The translations under genes and the position numbers were made by a program. This document shows positions 28,609 to 37,610 of a stretch of DNA of 64,000 nt, in pieces. Position 1 is the first letter of the stretch, and every line of letters starts with the position of its first letter. The stretch is from CAVTQY01 sp963736975 (GTDB lineage: Bacteria; Pseudomonadota; Alphaproteobacteria; Acetobacterales; Acetobacteraceae). The notes under the pieces are model-generated. The model ran no database searches. It saw only the letters and a list, made by a program, of their open reading frames with translations, and had not been told where the DNA came from. The DNA is taken from NCBI GenBank assembly GCA_963736975.1, contig CAVTQY010000002.1:744001-808000 (forward strand). Direction: 5' to 3'.

Positions 28609-29769
28609 CTAATGCTCCATCCGATCCGTTGCCGGAGTATATAGGCGGGCAGGGAAGGGGGGACCACCGGCGGCCAGGATCTCACGGCGCAGGGCAGCCA
28701 GCCTTGTCGCGGCTGCGGTGAGCGCGAAACGGCGGGCGCGGGTGCGGCCGGCCTCGCCCAGTGCCGCAAGCCGCTCCGGGTCGCGAGCGAGGGCCACCAT
28801 TGCCTGGGCCATCCGGGCCGTGTCATCCGGGTCCACATAGACCGCCGCTTCCCCGGCGACTTCGGGCAATCCTCCGCGAGGCGAGCAGATCAGCGCGGCG
28901 CCGCAGGCCATCGCTTCCAGCGCGGCCATGCCGAACGGCTCGGCCCAACGGCTGGGGACGACGGCGATCGCGGCGCGGCTCAGCGCGGCGATAACCTCCG
29001 GATGGTCGCGGTAGCCCGCCATGTGCACGCCGGCTTTCACCGCGGCGGCGAGTACCTCACGCGTGTAGCGCGTCTCGGGGCTTTGCGGCCGGAAGCGGTC
29101 GGCGCCGATGATCGAGGCACGCCAGCCGGGAAGCCGCGGCAGGGCCTCAGCGCAAGCGGCGACGAAGGCATCCGTGCCTTTCTCCGGAACGACGCGGCCG
29201 GCGAACAACACATGCGGCTGCCGCGGCCTCGGCGAGGGCAGGATGGCCAGCTCGATCGGGTTGGGTAGGACGACCGGGGGGCGTTCCAGCGGCGGCGTCA
29301 CGCCCTCCAGCAGTCGGTCCCGCAGGAACGCCGATACGGTCACGACGCGCGCCATTCGGGCCAGCAACCGAGCGCGTTCGGCGGGGCTTCGGGCGCGTCG
29401 CATCGCCTGCGGGTCGTTGTGCAGGAACAGCGTCACCGGCATGTGTGGAAACCGCGTTGCCAGCGACAGCGCCACTTCGGTGCGGTTATGCACCTCGATC
29501 AGTGCGGGGGCGAGCGTGCGCAGCACACGGGTCACCCCGACGGCGTAGCGTTCGTTGATGTTGCCCGGCGGCCAGAGCGGCGGGCGAATGGCGCGGAACG
29601 GCACGTCCTCGAACACCGGGCCGGCTTGCGGGCCGCCCAACACCAGGGCCGGCAACATGCGCCCATAGCTGCGCACGATCAGCGCCACCGCGCCGGCCCG
29701 TCCCGGGCCAAAGCCCTCGCCCGGGGGCAGCACGGTGGCGATCAGCGGCGCTTCCTCGACCGGCGGCAT
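28609..29769 (-). CDS. Glycosyltransferase family 4 type
   Basis: 386-residue GT-B fold enzyme. The N-terminal Rossmann half includes IEVHNRTEVALSL. The C-terminal nucleotide-sugar half includes HVLFAGRVVPEKGTDAFV, GYRDHPEVIAALSRAAIAVVPSRWAEPFGMAALEAMACG (E-x7-E motif EPFGMAALE) and PEVAGEAAVYVDP. It would add a sugar to a cell-envelope glycan or lipid from the cytoplasmic side. No signal peptide. It is immediately upstream of the CobW gene (3-base gap), but no other polysaccharide genes are nearby, so its acceptor is unknown. Confidence 0.85.
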   Translation of the reverse strand: MPPVEEAPLIATVLPPGEGFGPGRAGAVALIVRSYGRMLPALVLGGPQAGPVFEDVPFRAIRPPLWPPGNINERYAVGVTRVLRTLAPALIEVHNRTEVALSLATRFPHMPVTLFLHNDPQAMRRARSPAERARLLARMARVVTVSAFLRDRLLEGVTPPLERPPVVLPNPIELAILPSPRPRQPHVLFAGRVVPEKGTDAFVAACAEALPRLPGWRASIIGADRFRPQSPETRYTREVLAAAVKAGVHMAGYRDHPEVIAALSRAAIAVVPSRWAEPFGMAALEAMACGAALICSPRGGLPEVAGEAAVYVDPDDTARMAQAMVALARDPERLAALGEAGRTRARRFALTAAATRLAALRREILAAGGPPFPARLYTPATDRMEH

Positions 29770-29869
29770 GGCTTTCCTATAGCCGCCCCACGGAAAGCGG
29801 CGATATCAGGCTCGCTTGTAATGCGATTTTGCATTATCATCTGCATTCGCGAATGAAGAGTTCGAGGCC

Positions 29870-30136
29870 ATGACCACTTTGACCGTCACCGCACGGGGCC
29901 AGGTCACCTTCAGGAAAGACGTGCTGAAGCATCTTGGCATCCAGCCTGGCGACAAGATCAGGCTCGATCTGCTGCCCGATGGGCGGGTGGAACTGAGGGC
30001 CGAACGGTCGCAGAGTTCGTGGCGCGCGTTGCAGGGCTTCCTCAAGGGGAAGACCAACGGGGCACGGCTGTCGATCGAGGACATCAACGACACGATAGCC
30101 GAGGCGGGCGCGGCGGCCGGACTGGTCCGGACGTGA
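29870..30136 (+). CDS. vapB: AbrB/MazE-type antitoxin (VapB)
   Basis: 88-residue protein with an N-terminal swapped-hairpin AbrB DNA-binding domain (TLTVTARGQVTFRKDVLKHLGIQPGDKIRL, residues 3-32 or so) and an acidic C-terminal tail that would wrap the toxin (LSIEDINDTIAEAG). It should neutralise the PIN-domain toxin that follows and repress the shared promoter. Its stop overlaps the toxin GTG start (GTGA). A short AT-rich stretch (TTGCATTATCATCTGCAT, 29829-29846) just upstream contains repeated TGCATTATC-like words and could include the operator. Confidence 0.85.
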   Translation: MTTLTVTARGQVTFRKDVLKHLGIQPGDKIRLDLLPDGRVELRAERSQSSWRALQGFLKGKTNGARLSIEDINDTIAEAGAAAGLVRT

Positions 30137-30540
30137 AAATCACGGCCGATACGAACGTGCTGCTGCGCGCGCTCCTGGACAATGACGAGGCCCAGCAGCA
30201 CGTGGCGATCGAGACGCTGGAAAGCGCCGAGACGGTCGCGATCAGCGTGCAATCATTCTGCGAATTCGTGTGGGTTCTGGATCGGGGATACAAGACGGGG
30301 CGCGCGGACATCGCAGCTGCAATTCGCCGTCTGCTCGACATGCGCAACGTCGTGGTCCAGCGTCCCGCGGTTGAGGCGGGGCTTCGCGTGCTGGATGCCG
30401 GCGGCGACTTCGCGGATGGCGTGATTGCCTATGACGGCAAATGGCTTGGTGGCGAGACTTTCGTCTCGTTTGACAGAAAAGCCGTCTCGCTCGTCGGCAA
30501 GCAAGGACTACAGGCCCGCTTGCTGGCCCCGCTCACGTGA
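30133..30540 (+). CDS. vapC: PIN-domain ribonuclease toxin (VapC)
   Basis: 135-residue PIN nuclease beginning at a GTG that overlaps the antitoxin stop. The acidic metal-binding set is present: D6 (ADTNVLLRAL), E44 (FCEFVWVL), D95 (GDFADGVIAY) and D114 (SFDRKAV). VapC toxins cleave tRNA or rRNA when released from VapB. Complete and of normal length, so the pair looks functional. It marks the beginning of an accessory patch with further toxin-antitoxin remnants downstream. Confidence 0.88.
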   Translation: MKITADTNVLLRALLDNDEAQQHVAIETLESAETVAISVQSFCEFVWVLDRGYKTGRADIAAAIRRLLDMRNVVVQRPAVEAGLRVLDAGGDFADGVIAYDGKWLGGETFVSFDRKAVSLVGKQGLQARLLAPLT

Positions 30541-30649
30541 TGAACGGCAGCGCGCGCTTTCGCCGACCCTGGGTTCAACGCTGAGGCCGCCCCACGGAAC
30601 ACGATGATACCGGGCTGCAAAATTGCCGATTCCGCGTTATAGGATGCGC

Positions 30650-30935
30650 ATGAACCGCGAGGAGATCATCGCCCGGCTGCGGGAGAACGAAACGGCGCTG
30701 CGCGCCCGCGGCGTGGCCCATGCCGCCCTGTTTGGCTCGCGCGCACGGGGCGACGAACGTCCCGACAGCGATGATCGAGATCGATCCCGACGCACCGGTC
30801 GGCATTTATGAGTATGTCGGTATTAAGGACTACATCGCCGGCCTGTTCGAGGGGCGTGTTGATGTCGTCGATCGCGAGGGCCTGAAATCGTATGTCATGC
30901 CGGCAGCCACATCCGACGCTATCTATGCGTTCTGA
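30650..30935 (+). pseudogene. MNT-type nucleotidyltransferase antitoxin, disrupted by a short deletion
   Basis: The N-terminal part MNREEIIARLRENETALRARG...HAALFGSRARGDERPDSD is a clear minimal nucleotidyltransferase with the GSRARG motif. Directly after DSD the frame is lost. IEIDPDAPVGIYEYVGIKDYIAGLFEGRVDVVDREGL follows in another frame, ending at 30935. Compared with the family pattern DSDIDIMIEID, roughly ten or eleven bases appear missing at about 30772. This removes the second aspartate pair of the catalytic D-x-D and shifts the frame, so it looks like true decay rather than a one-base error. It would be the antitoxin partner of the HEPN remnant overlapping its end. Confidence 0.65.
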
Positions 30936-30969
30936 TCGGGAAGCAATACGCCGGTGGCTTCAGCCATAG
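30925..30969 (+). pseudogene. N-terminal scrap of a HEPN (HepT-like) toxin
   Basis: A 14-codon frame MRSDREAIRRWLQP overlaps the end of the MNT remnant and stops at 30969. The overlap, position and sequence match the beginning of HepT/DUF86 HEPN toxins, which are encoded directly after MNT antitoxins and begin with a D-R-x-x-x-R-R-L-x-D-I pattern. The next bases give IVGG in another frame and then nothing recognisable. The gene was therefore truncated, possibly by the rearrangement that brought in the AT-richer gene at 31144. Assignment rests on context and a very short match. Confidence 0.4.
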
Positions 30970-31143
30970 TGGGCGGACCCCGCAGTTATCCCGAACTCGG
31001 TCGGTCTAGCGTACGGCCCAGTACACGCGCTACGATGGTCCGCTATGACCAATTCAGCCCTTCACACGCTTCCTGTGTTCAATCAGGTCTCCTGGCGAAC
31101 GGTTGCGCGTTAGTCGAGAACGTATGCAACTTGGAGGGCAACA
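30970..31143. other. Non-coding junction between eroded toxin-antitoxin genes and the AT-richer gene
   Basis: 174 bases with no convincing coding frame. Composition falls from the GC-rich left side toward the gene at 31144. A GGAGG at 31133-31137 is the ribosome site for the GTG at 31144. No direct repeat, integrase or tRNA end marking an integration boundary was found by eye. Confidence 0.4.
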
Positions 31144-32409
31144 GTGCCCGCGTTTCCTAGTCACCTCGCTAAAGTTGTCGTTGATCGGTGGCACAGCATG
31201 GTAGCGGGGGAGTACGAGCCTCCACCTTGCCCGCCCCTCAAGCTGTTGAAGCAACTTCTGGAGGTTTGCTACCTTACGGCCAGTGCACCGGAAGAGGGCC
31301 GTTACCCGCAGTTCAATATTGCTGCTGTTCCAGAGGGACATATCGACAATGCCGGAATTCTTGGAACGAGATGGCAGTTCACACCGGCTAGGCTTCTCAG
31401 CGTGGCAGAACTCCGGCGGCTGGCGCCCGCGGTAAATTTTAGAAAGTCCGCTGTCTGGGTCGCCTGGAGCGAGAGTGAGTGGCGGATCTCTGGCCTGGTC
31501 GACCTTGGCACATCGTGGCATCGCGCTCGCGCCGCTCTGGGATATCGGTATCGCCATCCTGGCAGCCTGCTTGTACAGATCGACAGGCCAGGCCGTCTAC
31601 GCGTGTATCAAGGCGCATATCAGGTCGCAACTCTCGTAGACGGCGTGATCGAGGGCCATAAGGGAATTGGTCTCAATTTATTTCTCCACGATCCAGCGAA
31701 TAAGGGCCTACGAAGAATGAACGAGGCTATCATTACACCAGAATACGAGCTTCCGCGTGATTTCGAGTCATTTGAGTTTATTGCGCTTTGGAATACGTAC
31801 GCAGCGATCGCAAATGCGATTAGCTCTTCGGCTCACGGCGGCATGCTGATAGTGATCCCAGGGGATCGTAAAGTGGATCCGACTCTTATTAAACTGAAAT
31901 ACCAGAGCGACTCCAATGTTCTTTTCGATGCTTTTGTCAAGTTTATTAATTCTCGGCATGTGCTCGGTGACTACACTGAACTTCTGGAAGATGGTCACGG
32001 CGTGCCAGAAGGTGAAGTATACAAGGCTGAACTTGTGAGCAGAGATACTTACGATCTATTGGTGGAGGCAACGCGTTTTGTTGCTGGATTATCCGGGTGT
32101 GACGGTTCAATCGTGATCGCAGACGACCTAAGACTACTCGGATTTGGCGGAGAGATCAGGGCCGAACTTTTGCCAGGGGCGAAGGTTTATGATGTCAGGG
32201 AGGAGATGGACCGAAGTCATCCGACTTGCGACATCGAGCAGTTTGGAATGCGCCATCGGTCAGCAATAAAACTAGCTAGCCAGGATCACGACTGCCGAAT
32301 TCTGGCTATTTCTCAGGACGGACCGATCAGCGGGATCTGGTGGGATAAAGAGGGCGTTTTAGTAAAACGGGGCGTAAACCTTGTTAATCTAAATTTACCC
32401 TGGGCTTAG
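31144..32409 (+). CDS. DisA/DAC-like domain protein (putative diadenylate cyclase or nucleotide sensor)
   Basis: 421 residues from a GTG six bases after GGAGG. Residues ~225-405 carry the elements of the DisA_N nucleotidyl-cyclase fold: GGMLIVI (232-238), D320-G321-S322 in GCDGSIVIADDLRLLGFGG (family DGA motif, Ala to Ser), M369-R370-H371-R372-S373-A374 in FGMRHRSAIKLA (family RHR motif), and S390 in AISQDGPIS. The first ~200 residues match no domain I recognise. No membrane segment is evident. The layout recalls proteins annotated as carrying a DACNV-type sensor domain. Either it makes c-di-AMP or it senses nucleotides in a defence context. Base composition and codons (AGA, ATA, TTA common) are clearly AT-richer than all neighbours, indicating transfer. 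It stands alone beside toxin-antitoxin genes. Confidence 0.68.
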   Translation: MPAFPSHLAKVVVDRWHSMVAGEYEPPPCPPLKLLKQLLEVCYLTASAPEEGRYPQFNIAAVPEGHIDNAGILGTRWQFTPARLLSVAELRRLAPAVNFRKSAVWVAWSESEWRISGLVDLGTSWHRARAALGYRYRHPGSLLVQIDRPGRLRVYQGAYQVATLVDGVIEGHKGIGLNLFLHDPANKGLRRMNEAIITPEYELPRDFESFEFIALWNTYAAIANAISSSAHGGMLIVIPGDRKVDPTLIKLKYQSDSNVLFDAFVKFINSRHVLGDYTELLEDGHGVPEGEVYKAELVSRDTYDLLVEATRFVAGLSGCDGSIVIADDLRLLGFGGEIRAELLPGAKVYDVREEMDRSHPTCDIEQFGMRHRSAIKLASQDHDCRILAISQDGPISGIWWDKEGVLVKRGVNLVNLNLPWA

Positions 32410-32541
32410 CAGAGTTGCCGTGTAGGATCCTGTCTCGTATCAGATGCCGTGACTCGTCTTTATAAGATGTATGTAATAAACAGCCGTAGCATCGCCGCAA
32501 AGATCGAATCGGAAACGGAGCCCCAGGTTGCCGTGCTCCTC

Positions 32542-33669
32542 TCAATCCAGCGTCTCCCTATACGACCACACCGCAATCGCCCCCACCACCACCGCGAACA
32601 GCGCAATCGGCCACAGGTCCGGCATAATCTCCGGCAGCCCATTCCCCTTCAGCAGAATCCCCCGGCAAATCCGCAGCACATGCGTCAGCGGCCAGCACTC
32701 GCCGATCGCCCGCGCCCAGACCGGCATGCCCTGGAACGGGTACATGAACCCCGACAGCATGAACGACGGCAGCAGCGCGAACTGCGCCAGTTGCTGCGCT
32801 TGCATCTGGGTCCGCGCAATCGTCGAAAACGTGAACCCCAGCGCCAGGTTGCAGGCGATGAACAGCCCGAGCACAACCAACAGCAGCAGCACCGACCCCC
32901 GTACCGGCACACCGAACACGATCACCGACATGGCCAGAATCAGCAAGACCTGCACATACCCAAGCCCGACATAGGGAATGATCTTGCCCAGCATCACCTC
33001 GATCGGGCGGACCGGCATCGCCAGCAGGTTCTCCATCGTACCCGCCTCGCGCTCCCGCGTGATGGAAAGCGCGGTGATCACCAGTGTGGAGAAGGTCAGT
33101 ATGATCCCGATCAATCCCGGCACGATATTCAACGCGGTGATCGCCTCCGGATTGTAGCGGGCATGTAGCACCACCTGGAACGGCGGCGCGGCCGGCTGCG
33201 ATTGCAAACTCGGCGGCAGCTCGCGGTTCAACACGCTGGCATTCAGCGCCGCCACCGCCGCGGTCGCATTGCCGATCGCGGTCGGATCGGTGGCATCCGC
33301 ATCCATCAGGACTTGCGGATGCTCGCCGCGGTCCACATCGCGCGAAAACCCGGGCGGGATATTCAGCACGAACATCACCCTCCCGTCCGCCAGCGCCTCA
33401 TCAGCCTGCTTTTCCGAACTGAAGGAACGCAGATCGAAATAGCCTGTATTCACCAGCGCCGCTTCCAGCGCGCGGGTGTAATCGGAGTGGTCAGCCGCCA
33501 GCACGCCGGTCGGCAAATGCCGTGGATTGGCATTGAGCGCATAGCCGAACAGAAACAATTGGATCAGCGGCAAGGCGACCGTCAGCCCGACCGTCGCGCG
33601 GTCGCGCCGCATCTGAGTCCATTCCTTGCGCAACACCGCGGCCACGCGGGCAAAGGAGAAATTCGTCAC
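32542..33669 (-). CDS. ABC-2 type efflux permease
   Basis: 375-residue ABC-2 membrane protein (YhhJ/YbhS-like). One N-terminal helix (TVGLTVALPLIQLFLFGYALN) is followed by a large periplasmic domain (about 45-180). The C-terminal membrane block holds five helices containing GTMENLLAMPVRPIEVMLGKIIPY, the ABC-2 signature, and SGFMYPFQGMPVWARAIGECWPLTHVL. It overlaps the upstream ATPase gene by four bases. Last gene of the TetR-HlyD-ATPase-permease operon, forming the membrane part of a tripartite exporter for drugs or toxic compounds. The partner outer-membrane factor is not in the window. Confidence 0.88.
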   Translation of the reverse strand: MTNFSFARVAAVLRKEWTQMRRDRATVGLTVALPLIQLFLFGYALNANPRHLPTGVLAADHSDYTRALEAALVNTGYFDLRSFSSEKQADEALADGRVMFVLNIPPGFSRDVDRGEHPQVLMDADATDPTAIGNATAAVAALNASVLNRELPPSLQSQPAAPPFQVVLHARYNPEAITALNIVPGLIGIILTFSTLVITALSITREREAGTMENLLAMPVRPIEVMLGKIIPYVGLGYVQVLLILAMSVIVFGVPVRGSVLLLLVVLGLFIACNLALGFTFSTIARTQMQAQQLAQFALLPSFMLSGFMYPFQGMPVWARAIGECWPLTHVLRICRGILLKGNGLPEIMPDLWPIALFAVVVGAIAVWSYRETLD

Positions 33670-34580
33670 GCTGCCGCCTCCTGCGCGTTCAACAGATGGA
33701 TGAACACGTCGTCCAGCCGCGCGGGCACTTCCTCCCAGGCCAATCCCGGCGCGCGCGCCGCGATTGCCTGTTGAAGCACCGGCGTGTCGAGCCCGACGAT
33801 GCGCAGTGCGTGCCCGAAAATCGCTGCGCTCTCCACCCCGGGCGCATAGCGGATGCGGCGCAGCACGGCTTCCAAACCCTCGCCGGTGGTTTCGAACACC
33901 ACCAGATTCGCCTCGCGCACCACCGTTTCCACATCGCCCTGCACGATCAGCCGCCCCCCGGCGAGATATACGACGCGCTGACAGCGCTCCGCCTCATCCA
34001 TGTAATGCGTCGAAACCAGCACCGTCATGCCATCGGCCGCTAGATCGTTGATCATGTCCCAAAATTCGCGCCGCGCTTTCGCATCGACACCGGCAGTCGG
34101 CTCATCCAGCAGCAGCAGGCGCGGCCGGTGCAACACACAGGCGGCGAGCGCCAGACGTTGCTTCCACCCACCGGACAGTTCGCCGGCAAGCTGGTTCGCC
34201 CGATGCGCCAGACCGATGCGATCGAGCGTCTCCGTGATCGCCGGTACGCGGTCCGGCATTTGATAAAGCTGTGCGACGAAGTCGAGATTCTCCCGCACGC
34301 TCAGATCACCATACAGGCTGAAACGCTGAGTCATGTAGCCGATCCGCAGACGGATCTCGGCGCTTTGCCGGATCAGGTCATAGCCCAGGCAGGTGCCGCC
34401 GCCGGCATCCGGCTTCAACAGGCCGCAGAGCAACCGGATCGTCGTCGTCTTGCCGCTGCCATTGCCGCCGAGGAAGCCGCAAATTTCCCCTTCCGGTACC
34501 GCAAGGTCGAGCCCATCGACGACCTTGTTGCTGCCGAAACTCTTGCGCAGCCCATGCACGTCGATCGCCAGCGCCGTCAT
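33666..34580 (-). CDS. ABC exporter ATP-binding protein
   Basis: 304-residue ATPase with a single nucleotide-binding domain: Walker A GGNGSGKTT (38-46), signature LSGGWKQ (135-141), Walker B LLLLDEP (155-161) and the H-loop STHYMDEAE. The C-terminal ~80 residues form the additional domain common in drug-export ATPases of the CcmA/YadG class. Coupled by four-base overlaps to both the HlyD gene upstream and the permease gene downstream. Related YbhF proteins carry two ATPase domains; this one has a single domain, so it should work as a dimer. Confidence 0.9.
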   Translation of the reverse strand: MTALAIDVHGLRKSFGSNKVVDGLDLAVPEGEICGFLGGNGSGKTTTIRLLCGLLKPDAGGGTCLGYDLIRQSAEIRLRIGYMTQRFSLYGDLSVRENLDFVAQLYQMPDRVPAITETLDRIGLAHRANQLAGELSGGWKQRLALAACVLHRPRLLLLDEPTAGVDAKARREFWDMINDLAADGMTVLVSTHYMDEAERCQRVVYLAGGRLIVQGDVETVVREANLVVFETTGEGLEAVLRRIRYAPGVESAAIFGHALRIVGLDTPVLQQAIAARAPGLAWEEVPARLDDVFIHLLNAQEAAA

Positions 34581-35551
34581 TGCGGCGCAACACTCACAGG
34601 TTGACCGGGTTTGAGTGCCGCGGCCTCGTTCGCCGGTGGACGCGCCTCGATCAGGTACACCAGCTTGTCACGCGTCTGATCGCTGAAAATCACCGGCGGC
34701 GTGTATTCGGGTTGTGGCGAAACGAACGACACGGTGGCTGTCAGATGCGGCGGACAGGTGTCGCAGGTGATCGCCATGTGTTCACCGGGATGGATGTGCG
34801 GCAACATCGGCTCGGGGACGAAAAAGCGCACCAGGACATTGGCGGGCGGCAGCAGCGACACCACCGGCGCCCCGGCGGCTACCGGCTCGCCGGGCCAGGC
34901 ATAGATGTCGGCCACCAGCGCGGTGTCCGGCGCCGATACATGCCGCTGCGACAGCCGCCACTCGGCCTCCGCCAGTTGCGCCTGCATCTCGCCGACAACA
35001 GCGCGCTGCGCATCGATCTCCTGGGCGCGGCCCGTCGGCGATCGCATCTGCTCCAGCTTCGCCTGCGCGGCCGCCGTTTTCGCAGCGGTTGAAAGCGCAT
35101 CCGCGCGCGCCTGATCCAATTGCTGCCGCGTCCCGGCCGCCGTCTTCACCAACGCCTCGGCCCGGCTGAGGTCCTGCGCGGCGCGTTCGTGCGCCGCCTG
35201 GGCGTCGGCAACGTCGGCTGCCGCCTGCGCGATCTCCGTCTCGCGGCTGGCCGTTTGCAGGTTGGTGAGCTGCGCCTTCGCCTGAGCGAGCTTTGCTGCA
35301 GCCTCGTCGCGTGCTGCGCTATCATATGTGTTGTCCTGCGAGAACAGCGGCGCGCCCGCCTGCACAGTTTCGCCGCGATGCACCGAGAGGGATGTCAACA
35401 ACCCCTGCTGTGTCGGGCCCACCTTGACGTAATCGGCATCGACATAGCCTTGCCAGGACAACGGAGCAGGCCCCGGCATCATCTGCCACCAGGCGATTGC
35501 CCCCGAACCGGCAACCACGGCAAGCGCCAGAGCTGCCTGGCCGCGCTTCAT
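34577..35551 (-). CDS. HlyD-family periplasmic adaptor (membrane fusion) protein
   Basis: 324 residues. An N-terminal signal-anchor helix (QAALALAVVAGSGAIAWW) is followed by a biotinyl-lipoyl half (GYVDADYVKVGPTQQGLLTSLSVHRGE). A long Ala/Gln-rich coiled coil follows (about 85-190), then the second lipoyl half and a beta-barrel region (VVSLLPPANVLVRFFVPE). It bridges the inner-membrane ABC exporter and an outer-membrane channel. ATG at 35551 overlaps the TetR stop (ATGA), so it is cotranslated with its regulator. The longer frame to 35656 is discarded because the helix follows directly after this ATG. Confidence 0.88.
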   Translation of the reverse strand: MKRGQAALALAVVAGSGAIAWWQMMPGPAPLSWQGYVDADYVKVGPTQQGLLTSLSVHRGETVQAGAPLFSQDNTYDSAARDEAAAKLAQAKAQLTNLQTASRETEIAQAAADVADAQAAHERAAQDLSRAEALVKTAAGTRQQLDQARADALSTAAKTAAAQAKLEQMRSPTGRAQEIDAQRAVVGEMQAQLAEAEWRLSQRHVSAPDTALVADIYAWPGEPVAAGAPVVSLLPPANVLVRFFVPEPMLPHIHPGEHMAITCDTCPPHLTATVSFVSPQPEYTPPVIFSDQTRDKLVYLIEARPPANEAAALKPGQPVSVAPQ

Positions 35552-36189
35552 GACGTCTCCGCGGCCAGCCCGCGCAGAAACACATCGAGATGCGTCTCGA
35601 TAACCCAGCGCGGATCGAATTCGATATCGGTGTGCCGGCCGAGCGACTGCTTCCACAGCGCCATGACAAGGATCGGGCCGGTGAACAGCGGCAGCACCGA
35701 ATGCGGGTCCAGGCGGCGAAACTCGCCGCGTTCCATGCCGCGCGCCAGCACGCCTTCCAGCAGCGCCATGCCGCGCTTCGCGACCTCTTCAGCGTACAAC
35801 CGGGCGATGGCGGGGAAATTGCCGGACTCGGCCAGCACCAGCTTGGGTATGGCGATGATGTCGGTTTCAATCAGTTGCAGCGCGCGAGCGGCGATGCTGC
35901 GCAGCAGCTCCGCACTCGACCCGGTATGCGCCGCAACCATCGCCTCGATGACGTCGAGGTTGGGCGACAATCGCTGCCGCACCACGGCGCGGAACAGTTC
36001 CTCCTTGTTGGGGAAGTAGAGATAGATCGTGCCCTTGCCGATCCCGGCCCGGGCAGCGACGTCTTCCAGCCGCGTGGCGGCGAAACCTCGTTGGGTGAAC
36101 AGCGCCACCGCCGCCTCGACGATCTCGTCCGGCCGAGCATCCTTGCGGCGGACACGTCGCTTGGCGGCGGGAGAGACGGCCGGTTCCAT
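35548..36189 (-). CDS. TetR-family transcriptional regulator
   Basis: 213-residue repressor. The N-terminal HTH covers about 20-66 (DEIVEAAVALFTQRGFAATRLEDVAARAGIGKGTIYLYFPNKEEL), followed by a helical ligand domain. It heads the efflux operon and overlaps the HlyD gene by four bases. A perfect 14-base palindrome 11 bases upstream of its start is a likely operator, giving autoregulation of the operon and possibly control of the divergent acetyl-CoA acetyltransferase gene. The inducer is probably a substrate of the pump (inference). Confidence 0.9.
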   Translation of the reverse strand: MEPAVSPAAKRRVRRKDARPDEIVEAAVALFTQRGFAATRLEDVAARAGIGKGTIYLYFPNKEELFRAVVRQRLSPNLDVIEAMVAAHTGSSAELLRSIAARALQLIETDIIAIPKLVLAESGNFPAIARLYAEEVAKRGMALLEGVLARGMERGEFRRLDPHSVLPLFTGPILVMALWKQSLGRHTDIEFDPRWVIETHLDVFLRGLAAETS

Positions 36190-36200
36190 CGTTGCTAATT

Positions 36201-36214
36201 ACTGACCGGTCAGT
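36201..36214. promoter_or_regulatory. Palindromic TetR operator ACTGACCGGTCAGT
   Basis: ACTGACCGGTCAGT is a perfect 14-base inverted repeat 11 bases before the tetR ATG, with a further half-copy (CAGT) directly after it. TetR-family regulators such as those with TGACCGGTCA-type sites bind palindromes of this size. It lies between divergent genes. Confidence 0.65.
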
Positions 36215-36299
36215 CAGTATTCAAGGGGAGCTAGGTGCTTTTGCTCACACGGTGGCAGCACTACGTTGCGGCAGTACCCTTCGAGGGAGAAAATCAGTC

Positions 36300-37472
<1,173 letters not shown>

Positions 37473-37493
37473 GGGTCGGGACATAATACTCCG

Positions 37494-37590
37494 ACACAGA
37501 GGACACCGATATCACAGAGACTTACGAATGGGCGCGAAGCGCGCCTGTAAATCTTCTCTGCGTCCTCCTTGTGCTCCGCGCCCTCTGTGT
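37494..37590. repeat. Intergenic inverted-repeat element
   Basis: ACACAGAGG (37494-37502) and CCTCTGTGT (37582-37590) are a perfect 9-base inverted repeat enclosing about 80 bases. Inside are a second partial match (CACAGAG / CTCTGCG) and a tight hairpin GGCGCG-AAG-CGCGCC. The block resembles dispersed palindromic elements found between genes in many bacteria. It separates phaA from the hot-dog gene. Confidence 0.55.
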
Positions 37591-37610
37591 TGAATGATGT
37601 AGAACAAATC

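Noticed and set aside
31054..31557. Minus-strand frame overlapping the DAC-like gene start
   Set aside because: No motif and no ribosome site; the plus-strand gene has both.
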